This document shows positions 27,616 to 36,893 of a stretch of DNA of 64,000 nt, piece after piece. The stretch comes from Bradyrhizobium sp. JYMT SZCCT0180 (lineage in GTDB: Bacteria; Pseudomonadota; Alphaproteobacteria; Rhizobiales; Xanthobacteraceae): contig NZ_JAFCLZ010000006.1 in the NCBI RefSeq assembly GCF_018130165.1, positions 186,001 through 250,000 of the forward strand. The letters run 5' to 3'. Made by a program: the position numbers and the translations under genes. Numbering within the stretch: position 1 is the first letter of the stretch; the number at the start of each line of letters is the position of its first letter. The notes beneath the pieces are model-generated. The model saw only the letters and a program-made list of their open reading frames with translations, made no database searches and was not told the DNA's origin.

Positions 27616-27685
27616 GCCAGATGTACAGGTTGAATGTGCGCGGCGCACTATGCCATGATGGCGTCCCCAACAGGATTTCCCGCAA

Positions 27686-28342
27686 ATGTTGAAGCTCGTC
27701 ATCGGCAACAAGAACTATTCGTCATGGTCGATGCGGCCGTGGCTGGCGCTGCGCGCCAACAACATTCCGTTCGAGGAGGTGGTGATTCCCCTGTACACGG
27801 ACAACCCGGCCGACAAGGCGCGCATCCTGAGCTTCAGCGAAGCGGGAAAGGTGCCGGCGCTGATCGACGGCGACGTCACGGTGTGGGATTCGCTGTCGAT
27901 CATCGAATATCTCGCCGAAAAATTTCCGCAAACCAAACTGTGGCCGGAAGACCGCGCGGCCCGCGCCCATGCGCGCTCGATCTCGGCGGAGATGCATTCG
28001 GGCTTCATGGCGCTGCGCAACGAATGCGGCATGAACCTGCATCGCCCGATCCGTGCGGTTGCGCTGTCGGATGACGCGCAGGCCAATGTGGCGCGGATCC
28101 AGGCGATCTGGGCCGAGTGCCATCAGCGCTATGGCAAAGCGGGGCCGTTCCTGTTCGGCGCCTTCTCCGGCGCGGACGCGATGTTCGCACCTGTCGTGCA
28201 TCGCTTCCGTACCTATGCGATTCCGATCTCGGCCGGGTCGCTGTACTATGTCGATGCGATGGAGGCGCTGCCGGCGTTCCAGGAGTGGACCCGCGACGGG
28301 CTGGCCGAAACCATGCTGATCGACCGGCTGGAGGCGATCTGA
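27686..28342 (+). CDS. Glutathione S-transferase
   Basis: A 218-residue cytosolic GST with a thioredoxin-like N-terminal domain (1-80) and a helical C-terminal domain. The likely catalytic serine region is NYSSWSMRPW near residue 11. The glutathione-binding cis-proline is in GKVPAL, followed by the conserved DSLSIIEYLAE. It resembles the maleylacetoacetate isomerase/zeta-like group. No pathway genes adjoin it. Confidence 0.92.
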   Translation: MLKLVIGNKNYSSWSMRPWLALRANNIPFEEVVIPLYTDNPADKARILSFSEAGKVPALIDGDVTVWDSLSIIEYLAEKFPQTKLWPEDRAARAHARSISAEMHSGFMALRNECGMNLHRPIRAVALSDDAQANVARIQAIWAECHQRYGKAGPFLFGAFSGADAMFAPVVHRFRTYAIPISAGSLYYVDAMEALPAFQEWTRDGLAETMLIDRLEAI

Positions 28343-28617
28343 GGCGGGCGGCGTTCGGCTCGTCCGGTTCAAACAGTTCTGACCGCACCGCCTTGGCTGT
28401 GGCGGGGCCCGGGCGAGGGGAACTTGCGGCCGGAATAGCGGCTATGCAAATTCCCCCAAATGGGCATTTAACGTACTGAAATATCTATAAAATATCCGTT
28501 TTCGTGAGGTCCCGATGTTGCTGGCTTTTTGGGCCTTTGGTGTGCTAGGTTGACGCAGGGTTCTCAAGTCGGCCGATCGCTAGCGGGACAACTAAGCGCC
28601 GCCGACAATCTTGCGTG

Positions 28618-28821
28618 ATGGAGAGGGCGTTGAAGCACAAGTTCACCGTTGGAGAGACTGTCTATTTCACTGCCAGCAACGTTGCCCGACCGGCCGCCAG
28701 CGGCACCTATGAGGTGATCCGGCTGCTTCCGACCGACGGTGACGACTGCCAGTATCGCATCAAAAGCTCGACGGAAGCCTTCGAACGGGTAGCCAAGGAA
28801 AGCCAGCTTGCGGTCTCCTGA
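28618..28821 (+). CDS. Small conserved hypothetical protein (about 67 aa)
   Basis: A compact protein beginning KHKFTVGETVYF and ending QYRIKSSTEAFERVAKESQL, a pattern I associate with short unnamed proteins in Bradyrhizobium; an SH3-like beta-barrel is plausible. The start is uncertain: GTG at 28615, ATG at 28618, or a start nearer the lysine. Its last codons and stop lie inside the first copy of a tandem repeat. Confidence 0.65.
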   Translation: MERALKHKFTVGETVYFTASNVARPAASGTYEVIRLLPTDGDDCQYRIKSSTEAFERVAKESQLAVS

Positions 28822-28862
28822 GCCGCGTGCGGTCTCCCGAGCCGCGCTTGCGGTCTCCTGAG
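28809..28862. repeat. Three-copy tandem repeat at the end of the small hypothetical gene
   Basis: TGCGGTCTCCTGAGCCGCG at 28809 is repeated at 28828 with one change and partly again from 28849. The first copy contains the TGA stop of the upstream gene. Confidence 0.8.
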
Positions 28863-29005
28863 AGAGCTGTGTGCAAACCAGCGGTTGACGCGGTTCCTTA
28901 TCGCTCGCCGTCAAAAGGCCCGGTTCGCAGGACCATTCTGTCGGAAGTGAATGCGGGCAAACACGCATTCACTGATCGCGTTATGCTGCGTGAGGGACAC
29001 CGCGC

Positions 29006-30043
29006 ATGAGCTGGGACTGGGCTGCTTCGCTGGATCAAATCTGGCGCACACCGACCTTTCCGATGTGGCTGACGCTGGCCGCGGCGGGATTTTTGGGAAT
29101 CATCGTTCTGATCACGCTGCTGCGCGCGGAGAAATCCGTGGCCAATGGCGTGCTGACGGTCATGACGCTGCTCGCGATCGTCGCTGTCGCAGCGACCATC
29201 CGCAGCTTCGGGCCGGATGGCGCCGTCTCGTCCGCCGGGACCCGTGTGGCTTCGGTCAGCGCAGCGTTGCCGCAGCTCTCTTGTATCGACGATCTCGCCG
29301 GCGATGCGGTCCTCAACGCCTGCGAGAAGACGCTGTTCGGGTCCGCCGACTCGGTCGCTGCCGCGGTCACCTATGCGGCGTCCCAGATCACCCGCCTGAC
29401 CGGGCTCGGCGATGCTGCCACGGCCGACAGAGCGACGAGTTCCGATCTGCAGGCACTGCGCCGCGCCGTCGAGCGCGACCGCTACGGGCTGATGGCCTAT
29501 GTGCTGATGGCGCGCGACCATTGCACGCCGGCTGCATGCGCGGCGTTCGCCGCGCTGGCCGACAAGCGCCAGGTCGTCGCCAATATGGATGAGCGTCTCT
29601 ACGAGAGCCTGATCACGCGCTATGCGCCGTCATGGAACGCGCCGCCCCTGGCTGCGACATCCCCGGGGCTGCTCGCGGGGCTGCCGCCGTCGGTGCCCAC
29701 CGGCAAACCGACCAATGCCGAGTTCCCGAGTGCGGCCAATACTCCGGCGGTCAACATCATGACGCCGGAGCCCACCAGCGCCCCGGCGATCCGGTCGGCA
29801 CCTGCGGCTAACGGCGCAGCGGCGCCGCGGCCGGCCGCGGCCGCAGCACCAGCCGCCGCTGCCCCAACGGCCGCGGCACCAGCCACACCAACCGCGGCAG
29901 CCTCGCCAGCGCTGGCGGCAGCCAAAAAACAACCGCCGGCGCCGAAACGCACACCGGCCGCGCCGGTCCAGCTGTCGCCGGCACCGGGGGCGCCGGGAGC
30001 ACCGACGGTGTCATCCACAGCTGCGGCGCCCGCCAACGAATGA
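29006..30043 (+). CDS. Hypothetical membrane protein with Ala/Pro-rich tail
   Basis: No family recognised. The 345-residue protein has two transmembrane helices (about 19-40 and 47-66), then a soluble domain with paired cysteines (LSCIDDLAGDAVLNACEKTLFG; later DHCTPAACAAF) and helical segments, and a 110-residue Ala/Pro-rich tail. The cysteines suggest a periplasmic, disulfide-bearing domain. It precedes the DUF1489 gene by 39 bp on the same strand and may be co-transcribed. Confidence 0.75.
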   Translation: MSWDWAASLDQIWRTPTFPMWLTLAAAGFLGIIVLITLLRAEKSVANGVLTVMTLLAIVAVAATIRSFGPDGAVSSAGTRVASVSAALPQLSCIDDLAGDAVLNACEKTLFGSADSVAAAVTYAASQITRLTGLGDAATADRATSSDLQALRRAVERDRYGLMAYVLMARDHCTPAACAAFAALADKRQVVANMDERLYESLITRYAPSWNAPPLAATSPGLLAGLPPSVPTGKPTNAEFPSAANTPAVNIMTPEPTSAPAIRSAPAANGAAAPRPAAAAAPAAAAPTAAAPATPTAAASPALAAAKKQPPAPKRTPAAPVQLSPAPGAPGAPTVSSTAAAPANE

Positions 30044-30082
30044 TCGTTTTCAAACGGCGCGGAGCCCGCTAAACCCGGATCC

Positions 30083-30520
30083 ATGCCGCTTCATCTCATC
30101 AAGCTCGCCGTTGGCTGCGAGTCGGTCAAAGAACTCAAGGGCTGGGTTGCCGAACGGATGGCAACCGCCAAGAAAAAGGGTTTGCCGCTCCGCCATATCC
30201 ACGTCACCCGGATGACACCGAAACGCGACGAGGAACTGCTTGCCGGCGGTTCGCTCTACTGGGTGATCAAGGGAGAGATCGCGGCGCGCGAAAAGCTGAT
30301 CGCGATCGAGCCGTTCCGCGACAAGGACGGTATCGGACGCTGCCGCCTGGTGATGCAGCCCAAGGTCATACCGGTATCGCCGCGGCCGATGCGCCCGTTC
30401 CAGGGCTGGCGCTACCTGACCGAGGACGGCGCGCCGGCCGATCTCGGCAAGTCCGCTGCGGTCGTGGCGTCGATGCCGGAACCGATGCGGCGCGAATTGC
30501 GTGACCTCGGGCTGCTTTGA
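30083..30520 (+). CDS. DUF1489 family protein
   Basis: A 145-residue cytoplasmic protein matching DUF1489, widespread in Alphaproteobacteria and of unknown function. Family features are LHLIKLAVGCESV at the start, HIHVTRMTPKR, GGSLYWVIKG, RPFQGWRYL and a C-terminal LRDLGLL. Confidence 0.88.
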   Translation: MPLHLIKLAVGCESVKELKGWVAERMATAKKKGLPLRHIHVTRMTPKRDEELLAGGSLYWVIKGEIAAREKLIAIEPFRDKDGIGRCRLVMQPKVIPVSPRPMRPFQGWRYLTEDGAPADLGKSAAVVASMPEPMRRELRDLGLL

Positions 30521-30553
30521 GGCGGGATCAATTCGGCCGTCCGCCGACACGCG

Positions 30554-31324
30554 TCACAGGGACGCTGCGGTGACGAGATGCAGCCGCATCCAATCGGACG
30601 GCGGCAGTTCGATCCGGCGGCGGACGGAAGAGGTCTTGTCGACGATGTCCATCAACTCGGTCTCAATGCCCATCTGGCGCATGTAGACGCGGAACATCTC
30701 ATCATACCGTGTGGTCAGGCCGACGCGTTCGTCCTTGGAAAGGTTGGGCGCCATCCGGTTATAAACGTAATAACCGGTCAGCATGATCCGGGCACCGGCC
30801 GGTAGCGTGCGATGGACATCGCCGGCCAGGATCAGCACGCAAGAAAAATCGCAGGAATCCTGGGGGAGCTTGAGCTTCGCATCGAGCGGCCCGCCGAGGC
30901 GCTTGAGCGCAAAACAGTCGGCCTCCGGTTTGCCCCGGCACGCTTCGACCTCGGTCGGCCCCATCGTGGCATCGATGCCGCGGCTGCGCAGGATCCTGCC
31001 GAGACTCATCGCGACAATGACATCGGAATCACCCCGGGTGTGGATCACGACAGGCAGCTTGCGCCCGGCGGTCCTGTCCAGAATGTTGATCAGCCGCTTG
31101 TGGGTATCCCACAGCACGGTGCCTTCGGCGGCGATCCATTCCGAGCAGCCCGGCCCACAAGCGCCGACCGTGCCGCGCGCGACGTAGAAGATCATGGCAT
31201 CGGGCAGTTGGCCGATGCCGCCGACCGGCGGTCGATCTGGTGTCGGCGCCTGAGCCTGGGCGAAACCGGCTGCGATCATCGTCAGCAGTCCGCCCAATAT
31301 CGCCGTAGCTATCGATCGCGCACC
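30554..31324 (-). CDS. Secreted COG3904-like hypothetical protein
   Basis: A 256-residue protein with a signal peptide (ATAILGGLLTMIAAGFAQAQA). The mature part carries GACGPGCSEWIAAEG, then VVIHTRGDSDVIVAMSLGRILR and CVLILAGDVHR, reminiscent of the ClpP/crotonase-like periplasmic COG3904 group. Multiple cysteine pairs suggest disulfides. No ClpP catalytic triad is obvious, so enzymatic activity is not claimed. The start at 31324 places the signal peptide at the N-terminus. Confidence 0.7.
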   Translation of the reverse strand, partial: GARSIATAILGGLLTMIAAGFAQAQAPTPDRPPVGGIGQLPDAMIFYVARGTVGACGPGCSEWIAAEGTVLWDTHKRLINILDRTAGRKLPVVIHTRGDSDVIVAMSLGRILRSRGIDATMGPTEVEACRGKPEADCFALKRLGGPLDAKLKLPQDSCDFSCVLILAGDVHRTLPAGARIMLTGYYVYNRMAPNLSKDERVGLTTRYDEMFRVYMRQMGIETELMDIVDKTSSVRRRIELPPSDWMRLHLVTAASL

Positions 31325-31406
31325 CATGCTGGCAGTCCCCCCGCTATCCCCATGGACATATTTCACGCAGAGGTTGCTCCGCGCAAGTGGGGCGGGGTTC
31401 GGCGGC

Positions 31407-32258
31407 CTAAACCGCGATATTGTCGATCAACCGCGTGGTTCCGATCTTGGCGGCGACCAGCATCCGCATCGGACCGTCCTTGAGCGAAGCGATCGGCGCC
31501 AGCGTTTCGGCGTGGCGCACCTCGAAATAGTCCAGCGCAAAACCCGCGTTCTCGATCAGCTCGGCGCCGGCCTGCATGACGGCGTCGACAGGCTCGCCGG
31601 CGCGCAGGCGCGCCGCGCTTTGCTTCATCGCGCGGTAGAGCTCGGGCGCCGCCTGGCGCTGTTCGGGCGCGAGGTAGACGTTGCGCGAGGACATCGCCAG
31701 CCCGTCGCGTTCCCGCACCGTGCGCGATCCGATCACCTTGACGGCGAGATCGAGATCGCGCGCCATCTGCGTCACCACCCGCAATTGCTGAAAGTCCTTT
31801 TCGCCGAAGATCGCGACATCCGGCCGGCACTGGGTGAACAGCTTGCCGACCACGGTGGCGACGCCGCCGAAGAAATGAGGGCGGAAGCGATCTTCCAGCC
31901 CGGCGGTGGCCGGACCTTCGGGCACGATCCTTGTGGCGAAGCCCTCCGGATACATCGCCTTGACGTCCGGGTTCCAGATCAGGTCGACCTTCTCGGCCGC
32001 GAGCTTGGCGACGTCGGACTTCCAGGTGCGCGGGTAGGAGCCGAAATCCTCCGTTGGCGCGAACTGGGTCGGATTAACGAAGATCGAGACGACGACTTTC
32101 TGTGCGCGGCGCTTGGCGAGCCGAACCAGCGACACATGACCGTCATGCAGCGCTCCCATGGTTGGCACCAGCGCGATATCAGCCTTTCTGGCGCGAAGGC
32201 CATCAAGGGCGCGGCGCAATGCGGGGACGGTACGGACGACCATGGGGCTTCGCGGCAT
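31407..32258 (-). CDS. panC: Pantothenate synthetase
   Basis: PanC joins pantoate and beta-alanine with ATP to make pantothenate, the vitamin B5 step. The 283-residue length is exactly typical. Motifs include the ATP-binding [46 protein letters not shown] and the [13 protein letters not shown]-like loop. The ATG at 32258 starts the fold; the longer frame upstream is unsupported. No panB is adjacent. It diverges from mipZ. Confidence 0.97.
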   Translation of the reverse strand: MPRSPMVVRTVPALRRALDGLRARKADIALVPTMGALHDGHVSLVRLAKRRAQKVVVSIFVNPTQFAPTEDFGSYPRTWKSDVAKLAAEKVDLIWNPDVKAMYPEGFATRIVPEGPATAGLEDRFRPHFFGGVATVVGKLFTQCRPDVAIFGEKDFQQLRVVTQMARDLDLAVKVIGSRTVRERDGLAMSSRNVYLAPEQRQAAPELYRAMKQSAARLRAGEPVDAVMQAGAELIENAGFALDYFEVRHAETLAPIASLKDGPMRMLVAAKIGTTRLIDNIAV

Positions 32259-32587
32259 CTGTTCGATCTCTTGCACGATGTCTTGGGATGAGGGGGCTGT
32301 TGGCCGCAGCCTCTTGGCGGGCGATGCGACCTTATAAGGCCGAGGCATCGCCGCCAAGGTGATCAACCTGTGCAACTCATCACGGCAGTCCGACGTAGCT
32401 GCATGGGTCATGTATCGCAGAGGGGTCGGCGCGTGGAAGCGTGCGCTCGATCACAGATGAACGCGACGTCGCCAAGCGGATTCATGATTAAGGCAGGCAC
32501 ACAGTGATTTAAAAGTGTTATCGCGCATTTTGCTTGACCACAGTCGCGCGTGATTTGAAGATATCAAACGGGGGGTGGGGTTGAGTC
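32259..32587. other. Divergent panC/mipZ intergenic region
   Basis: This 329-bp gap holds both promoters. A TTGACC hexamer at 32534-32539 is a possible -35 for mipZ but no convincing -10 follows. A GATTC (GANTC, CcrM methylation) site lies near 32480. Nothing else recognised. Confidence 0.4.
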
Positions 32588-33511
32588 ATGTTGGTTCAGG
32601 CTAGTCAGGGTCAGTCCGGTTCGGCGCACGTCGTCGTGCTCGGCAACGAGAAGGGCGGTTCGGGGAAATCCACCACCGCGCTGCATATCGCTGTCGCCCT
32701 GATGAAAGCCGGTCAGCGCGTCGCCACCATCGACCTCGATTGCCGCCAGCAGAGCTTCACCCGGTACGTCGGCAACCGCACCGCCTGGGCTCGCCGCACC
32801 GGCCTAGGCCTCGAAATTCCCGTGCACTTTTGCATCAAGCTCGGCGAGACGATGCAGATCGCCGACAATGAAAATTCCGAGTTCCAGCAGTTCATGGAAG
32901 CGGTAAGCACGGTCGAGCGCGCCTTCGACTTCATCGTCATCGATACGCCGGGGTCGGACTCCTATCTGATGCGCCTGGCCCATTCGATGGCCGATACGCT
33001 GGTGACGCCGATCAACGACAGCTTCCTGGATTTCGACGTGCTCGGCACCGTCGACCCCGCCACCTACTCGGTGACCGGCGAAAGCCACTATGCCGAGATG
33101 GTGCGCGACACCAGGCGCAAGCGCCGCCAGCTCGACGGCGCTTCGACCGATTGGATCGTGGTGCGCAACCGGCTGTCGATGATCGGTTCGCGCAACAAGC
33201 AGCTCGTCGCCGACAGCCTGAAGGATCTGTCGTTGCGGCTGGGCTTCCGTTCGATCGACGGCCTTGCCGAGCGGGTGGTCTACCGCGAATTCTTCCCGCG
33301 CGGGCTGACTGCGCTCGACGACATCGATGAGGCCACCCTCGGCACGCGGCCGAGCATGGGCCATGTGACGGCGCGCGAGGAGGTGACGAGCCTGCTCCGC
33401 CAGTTGAAGCTGCCGCTCGACGAGCGCGGCCGGCGGCGGGCCGCCAACCGCGCCGAATGGTTCAGCCAGGTCGACAAGCCGCTCGAAGTCCACGACATCC
33501 TCGGCGCCTGA
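32588..33511 (+). CDS. mipZ: Division-plane positioning ATPase MipZ
   Basis: A 307-residue ParA/MinD-like ATPase that forms a gradient from ParB-bound poles and blocks FtsZ assembly away from midcell. It has a deviant Walker A (NEKGGSGKST, residues 20-29), switch/Walker B segments TIDLDCRQQSF and FIVIDTPGSDSYL, and the long C-terminal extension of alphaproteobacterial MipZ (ALDDIDEATLG, RQLKLP). The divergent panC neighbour is a gene order I know from related genomes. Confidence 0.95.
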   Translation: MLVQASQGQSGSAHVVVLGNEKGGSGKSTTALHIAVALMKAGQRVATIDLDCRQQSFTRYVGNRTAWARRTGLGLEIPVHFCIKLGETMQIADNENSEFQQFMEAVSTVERAFDFIVIDTPGSDSYLMRLAHSMADTLVTPINDSFLDFDVLGTVDPATYSVTGESHYAEMVRDTRRKRRQLDGASTDWIVVRNRLSMIGSRNKQLVADSLKDLSLRLGFRSIDGLAERVVYREFFPRGLTALDDIDEATLGTRPSMGHVTAREEVTSLLRQLKLPLDERGRRRAANRAEWFSQVDKPLEVHDILGA

Positions 33512-33628
33512 TCAAGGCACTTGATCCTCGGCACCTGATCGCCGCGGCCTCAGCGCGATCTCGGCGGCTCGATCACCGTCATCCGGAACGGACCAACCGC
33601 GCGACGTGAAAGTTCTTCGGCGCTTCAT

Positions 33629-33769
33629 GGGAAGAAGAGGCGCGGCGGCGTCTCGGCCGGCCAGAAATCCCTGAGCTATCCGAGGAAGGGGCGGCTGAAG
33701 CTGGAATATGCGAGCTTCCAGGCCAATGACGATCCGGCGCCGAAGCTGATCATCTATACCGCGGGCTGA
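33629..33769 (+). pseudogene. Relic of an MmyB-like XRE regulator C-terminus
   Basis: A 47-codon frame with no start reads GQKSLSYPRKGRLKLEYASF followed by DPAPKLIIYTAG and a stop. This resembles the end of the MmyB-like ligand-binding domain of XRE regulators (hydrophobic strand, L-x-Y, then VVYT). The helix-turn-helix part is absent. The remaining 575-bp gap (33512-34086) shows nothing else. Confidence 0.4.
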
Positions 33770-34086
33770 ATCCAGTGGTTTTCCGGGATTTCCAGGGCAG
33801 ACGCGGCGTGCGAAACAAGGGAACCAATTGCCTACAACACCGTTTTCATTAGACTTTTATCGATCAGTCGAACCGAAGCCTGGTTGGGGCCGTCATATAT
33901 AGGCAAATAGGAAGTGATCGCCGGCTAGTGAGCAGCTGCACAATGGATGGGTGCATCGCACAACGATCAGGCGGTCAATTCACAACATTTGGACTTTATG
34001 TCACGCCGCTGTGACATATATCATCAAGAACGAGGCCGAAGAGTCTCGAACCGACATCGCCCCTACAGGGGGCCCCGAGGACGCCG

Positions 34087-34971
34087 ATGAAACGTGGAAT
34101 TGCCGTTCTGCTTTCACTTACCGTACTGGTTGCGGTCGCGTACTTTACCGCGAGCAAGTGGGCGATCCGTCACGAGACCATCGCCTTCCATGATCCGGCG
34201 CGGGACAATCGTTTGGTCGCGGTGAATATCGCCGTTCGGCGCGACAAGGAAATGCAGGCCAATGCCGGCATGATCACGCTGCCGGTTGCGATCATCAATC
34301 ACGGCAACACCGTCAAGCATACCGAGTACTCGTTCCTCTCCAACGCGTTCGCTGCGCGCGGTTATCTTGCGGTCAGCCCGCAGCATGATCTGCCGACCGA
34401 TCCGCCGATGGTGACCAAGGTCGGCGAACTCTATGTCGGCCGTCTGCCGCAAATTCAGCGCGGCGTCGCCAACATCCATTTCGCCATCGAGGAAATGAAG
34501 AAGGTGCTGCCCAACGCCGACTACGCCAGGGTGACGATGGTGGGGCATTCGATGGGCGGCGATATCTCGATGTATTTCGCCAAGCAATATCCCGACGAGA
34601 TCAAGAAAGTGGTGACGCTGGACAATCTGCGCGTGCCATTCCTGACCGACGGCAAGTTCAAGATCCTGTCGTTCCGTTCAAAGGACACGCAGTTCAAGCC
34701 GGATCCGGGCGTCGTGCCGGATGACGACCAGTGCGAGAAGGCGGGTATTACGGTCGTGAACACCGGCTATCAGCACAACGATATGCGCGATACCGGGCCC
34801 GACGCGGCAAAGTCGTCGATCCAGACGATGCTCGACAAGTTCATCGCTGACAACACCGACAGCAGCGTGCTGAAGCCGGTGCCGACCAAGGTGCCGGATC
34901 CGCTCGTGAGCAATCCGGGACCGGTGCCGCTGGCGAGCAACCCACCGACCATCAAGTCGGCGACCAACTAA
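34087..34971 (+). CDS. Exported or membrane-anchored alpha/beta hydrolase
   Basis: A 294-residue protein with an N-terminal hydrophobic segment (IAVLLSLTVLVAVAYF) that is a signal peptide or anchor. The hydrolase fold shows the oxyanion strand AIINHGNT and a nucleophile elbow GHSMGG with S155; the histidine near YQHNDM may complete the triad. The C-terminal 45 residues are proline-rich and probably unstructured. Substrate unknown; dienelactone hydrolase-like or esterase activity is possible. Confidence 0.82.
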   Translation: MKRGIAVLLSLTVLVAVAYFTASKWAIRHETIAFHDPARDNRLVAVNIAVRRDKEMQANAGMITLPVAIINHGNTVKHTEYSFLSNAFAARGYLAVSPQHDLPTDPPMVTKVGELYVGRLPQIQRGVANIHFAIEEMKKVLPNADYARVTMVGHSMGGDISMYFAKQYPDEIKKVVTLDNLRVPFLTDGKFKILSFRSKDTQFKPDPGVVPDDDQCEKAGITVVNTGYQHNDMRDTGPDAAKSSIQTMLDKFIADNTDSSVLKPVPTKVPDPLVSNPGPVPLASNPPTIKSATN

Positions 34972-35080
34972 CGGTTCAGCTGTCAAGCTGCCGCTGCCTG
35001 ATCCCGGCCGATCACGACCGGGTGCATTGACGCCCCGTATGGACAGTCCCACATAGAGCTTGCTTTAATTGCGAGCGCTC

Positions 35081-35845
35081 ATGGCCGGCGAACCTACCAA
35101 ACCGAAATCTTCCGCCGACGTCTTTGCGGCGCAAAAACCTCAATCGCGCAGCTCTCCGTTGCCGGAAGCCCGGCCCTCGGCGGCCGAGGACATCGCTGCC
35201 TTTGTCGCCAAGGCTCGCGCCATGTCGCCGCACCGGACCGGCGCGAAGGGCAGGCTGGTGTTCGCGCTCGACGCCACCATGAGCCGGCAACCGACCTGGG
35301 ACATGGCCTGCGCGCTGCAGGCCGATATGTTTCGCGAAGCGGCGTCGCTCGGAAGTCTCGACATTCGCCTGGTCTACTACCGCGGCCTCAATGAGTGCCG
35401 CGCAACGGGATGGATCTCCGACTCGGCGCAACTCGCCAAACTGATGACCAAGATCGATTGCCAGGGCGGCAATACCCAGATCGGCAAGGTGCTCTCGGAA
35501 GCCCGCCGCGAGGCGGTCGCTTCTGCCGTGCGCGCCGTGGTGTTCGTCGGCGACGCCATGGAAGAGTCGGTCGACGACCTCTGCGCCAAGGCCGGTGAAC
35601 TCGGCCTGCTCAAGGTGCCCGTGTTCATGTTCCAGGAAGGCCACGACGTTGCGGCCGAGCACGCCTTCCGTGAGATCGCGCGCCTCACCGGCGGGGCATG
35701 GTGCAGGTTCGATCCCGGCGCCGCGGCCCAGTTGCGCGAGCTGTTGCGAGCTGCGGCGGCCTATGCCGCCGGCGGACGCGAAGCGCTGCTGCGGCTGTCG
35801 AAGACCGGAAGCGGCGCGGCCAAGCTGATCGGCCAGATGAAATGA
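35081..35845 (+). CDS. VWA domain protein
   Basis: A 254-residue cytoplasmic protein. After a disordered N-terminus it carries a von Willebrand A fold: the first strand GRLVFALDATMSR has the metal site variant D-x-T-x-S, later strands are LDIRLVYYRG and AVVFVGDAMEES. It precedes a DnaJ-domain membrane protein by 67 bp on the same strand. An upstream GTG would add four residues. Confidence 0.85.
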   Translation: MAGEPTKPKSSADVFAAQKPQSRSSPLPEARPSAAEDIAAFVAKARAMSPHRTGAKGRLVFALDATMSRQPTWDMACALQADMFREAASLGSLDIRLVYYRGLNECRATGWISDSAQLAKLMTKIDCQGGNTQIGKVLSEARREAVASAVRAVVFVGDAMEESVDDLCAKAGELGLLKVPVFMFQEGHDVAAEHAFREIARLTGGAWCRFDPGAAAQLRELLRAAAAYAAGGREALLRLSKTGSGAAKLIGQMK

Positions 35846-35912
35846 TCGCCAGCTGGGTTCTTCAGGTGCGGATCGCCATGCTTTTTGCCGCCGGGGCGAC
35901 TATATTGGGCCC

Positions 35913-36641
35913 ATGCCAACCCTGATTGCCGGTGTCGTCGCCGTTGTCCTGCTTTATTTGCTGCTGCAGATGTTTCGTGCAGCCAATCCGGTCGTGCTTG
36001 CGCGGCTGCTCAAGATCGGCGGTGGCATCATCGCGCTGGCGGTCGCGGCCTTCACTGGGCTCAGGGGCGAACTGGCGGTGGCGATCCCGCTCGGCATCTT
36101 CGGAGCGGGACTGCTCGGCTGGTCGCCGTTCGGCCCGTCGGGCTTCAGCAGTATCGGCGGGATCTTCGGCGGCGGCGCGCAGCGCTCGCCCGGACAGACC
36201 TCGCGCGTGCGATCGCAGTTTCTCGACATGAGCCTCGATCACGACAGCGGCGGCCTGTCGGGCCAGATCGTCGACGGGCCCTATGCCGGCCGTTCGCTCG
36301 ACGAGTTCGACCTGGTGCAGCTGACGACGATCATGTCCGGCTTTGACGCCGAGAGCGTAGCCTTACTTGAAAGCTATCTGGACCGCCGGTTTCCCGCCTG
36401 GCGTCAGAACGCGCAGGGCGACGCGGCAGGGGGGCAGCGACGCGCGCCGCCGAGCGGCAAAATGACGGACGAGGAGGCCTATCAGATCCTTGGCCTGCAG
36501 CCGGGGGCGGGGCGTGACGACATCAGCCGGGCGCACCGCGCCCTGATGAAGAAACTGCATCCCGATCAGGGGGGCTCGACGTACCTCGCCGCCCGTGTAA
36601 ACGAGGCCAAGGATACTCTGCTTCGCGCGCATCTCAGCTAA
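35913..36641 (+). CDS. Membrane-anchored DnaJ-domain protein
   Basis: A 242-residue protein with two or three N-terminal hydrophobic helices (about 3-20, 32-50, 54-72), a middle soluble domain (SLDHDSGGLSGQIVDGPYAGR), and a C-terminal J-domain (about 170-242) with the essential HPD in KKLHPDQGG. It should recruit and stimulate DnaK at the membrane. Similar TIM14/DjlA-like proteins are widespread in Alphaproteobacteria. Confidence 0.9.
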   Translation: MPTLIAGVVAVVLLYLLLQMFRAANPVVLARLLKIGGGIIALAVAAFTGLRGELAVAIPLGIFGAGLLGWSPFGPSGFSSIGGIFGGGAQRSPGQTSRVRSQFLDMSLDHDSGGLSGQIVDGPYAGRSLDEFDLVQLTTIMSGFDAESVALLESYLDRRFPAWRQNAQGDAAGGQRRAPPSGKMTDEEAYQILGLQPGAGRDDISRAHRALMKKLHPDQGGSTYLAARVNEAKDTLLRAHLS

Positions 36642-36846
36642 CTCCGGCAAACGCTACCAAACGCTACAAACCGAGAGCTGCCGCTGCCCTATTCTCTGGT
36701 TGATGCCCCGTGTCGCCCGCCGTTTTCCGGCGTGGTCGATCCTTCATTCCGGAAAACTTAACCGTAAATTCTTGACGAGAAGTTTGCGCAGGTTCGATTT
36801 GCCGCCAGCGACCGAACGACGTCTGCAACTGTGCTCTGGAAACAAC

Positions 36847-36873
36847 AAAGCCGGCGCTTGCGGCGCCGGCTTT
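36847..36873 (-). terminator. Rho-independent terminator of the D,D-carboxypeptidase gene
   Basis: Perfect 11-bp arms AAAGCCGGCGC and GCGCCGGCTTT around a 5-base loop, 20 bp past the minus-strand stop and followed by a T-containing stretch on that strand. Confidence 0.8.
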
Positions 36874-36893
36874 GCGAACCAGAGAGAAATGGG

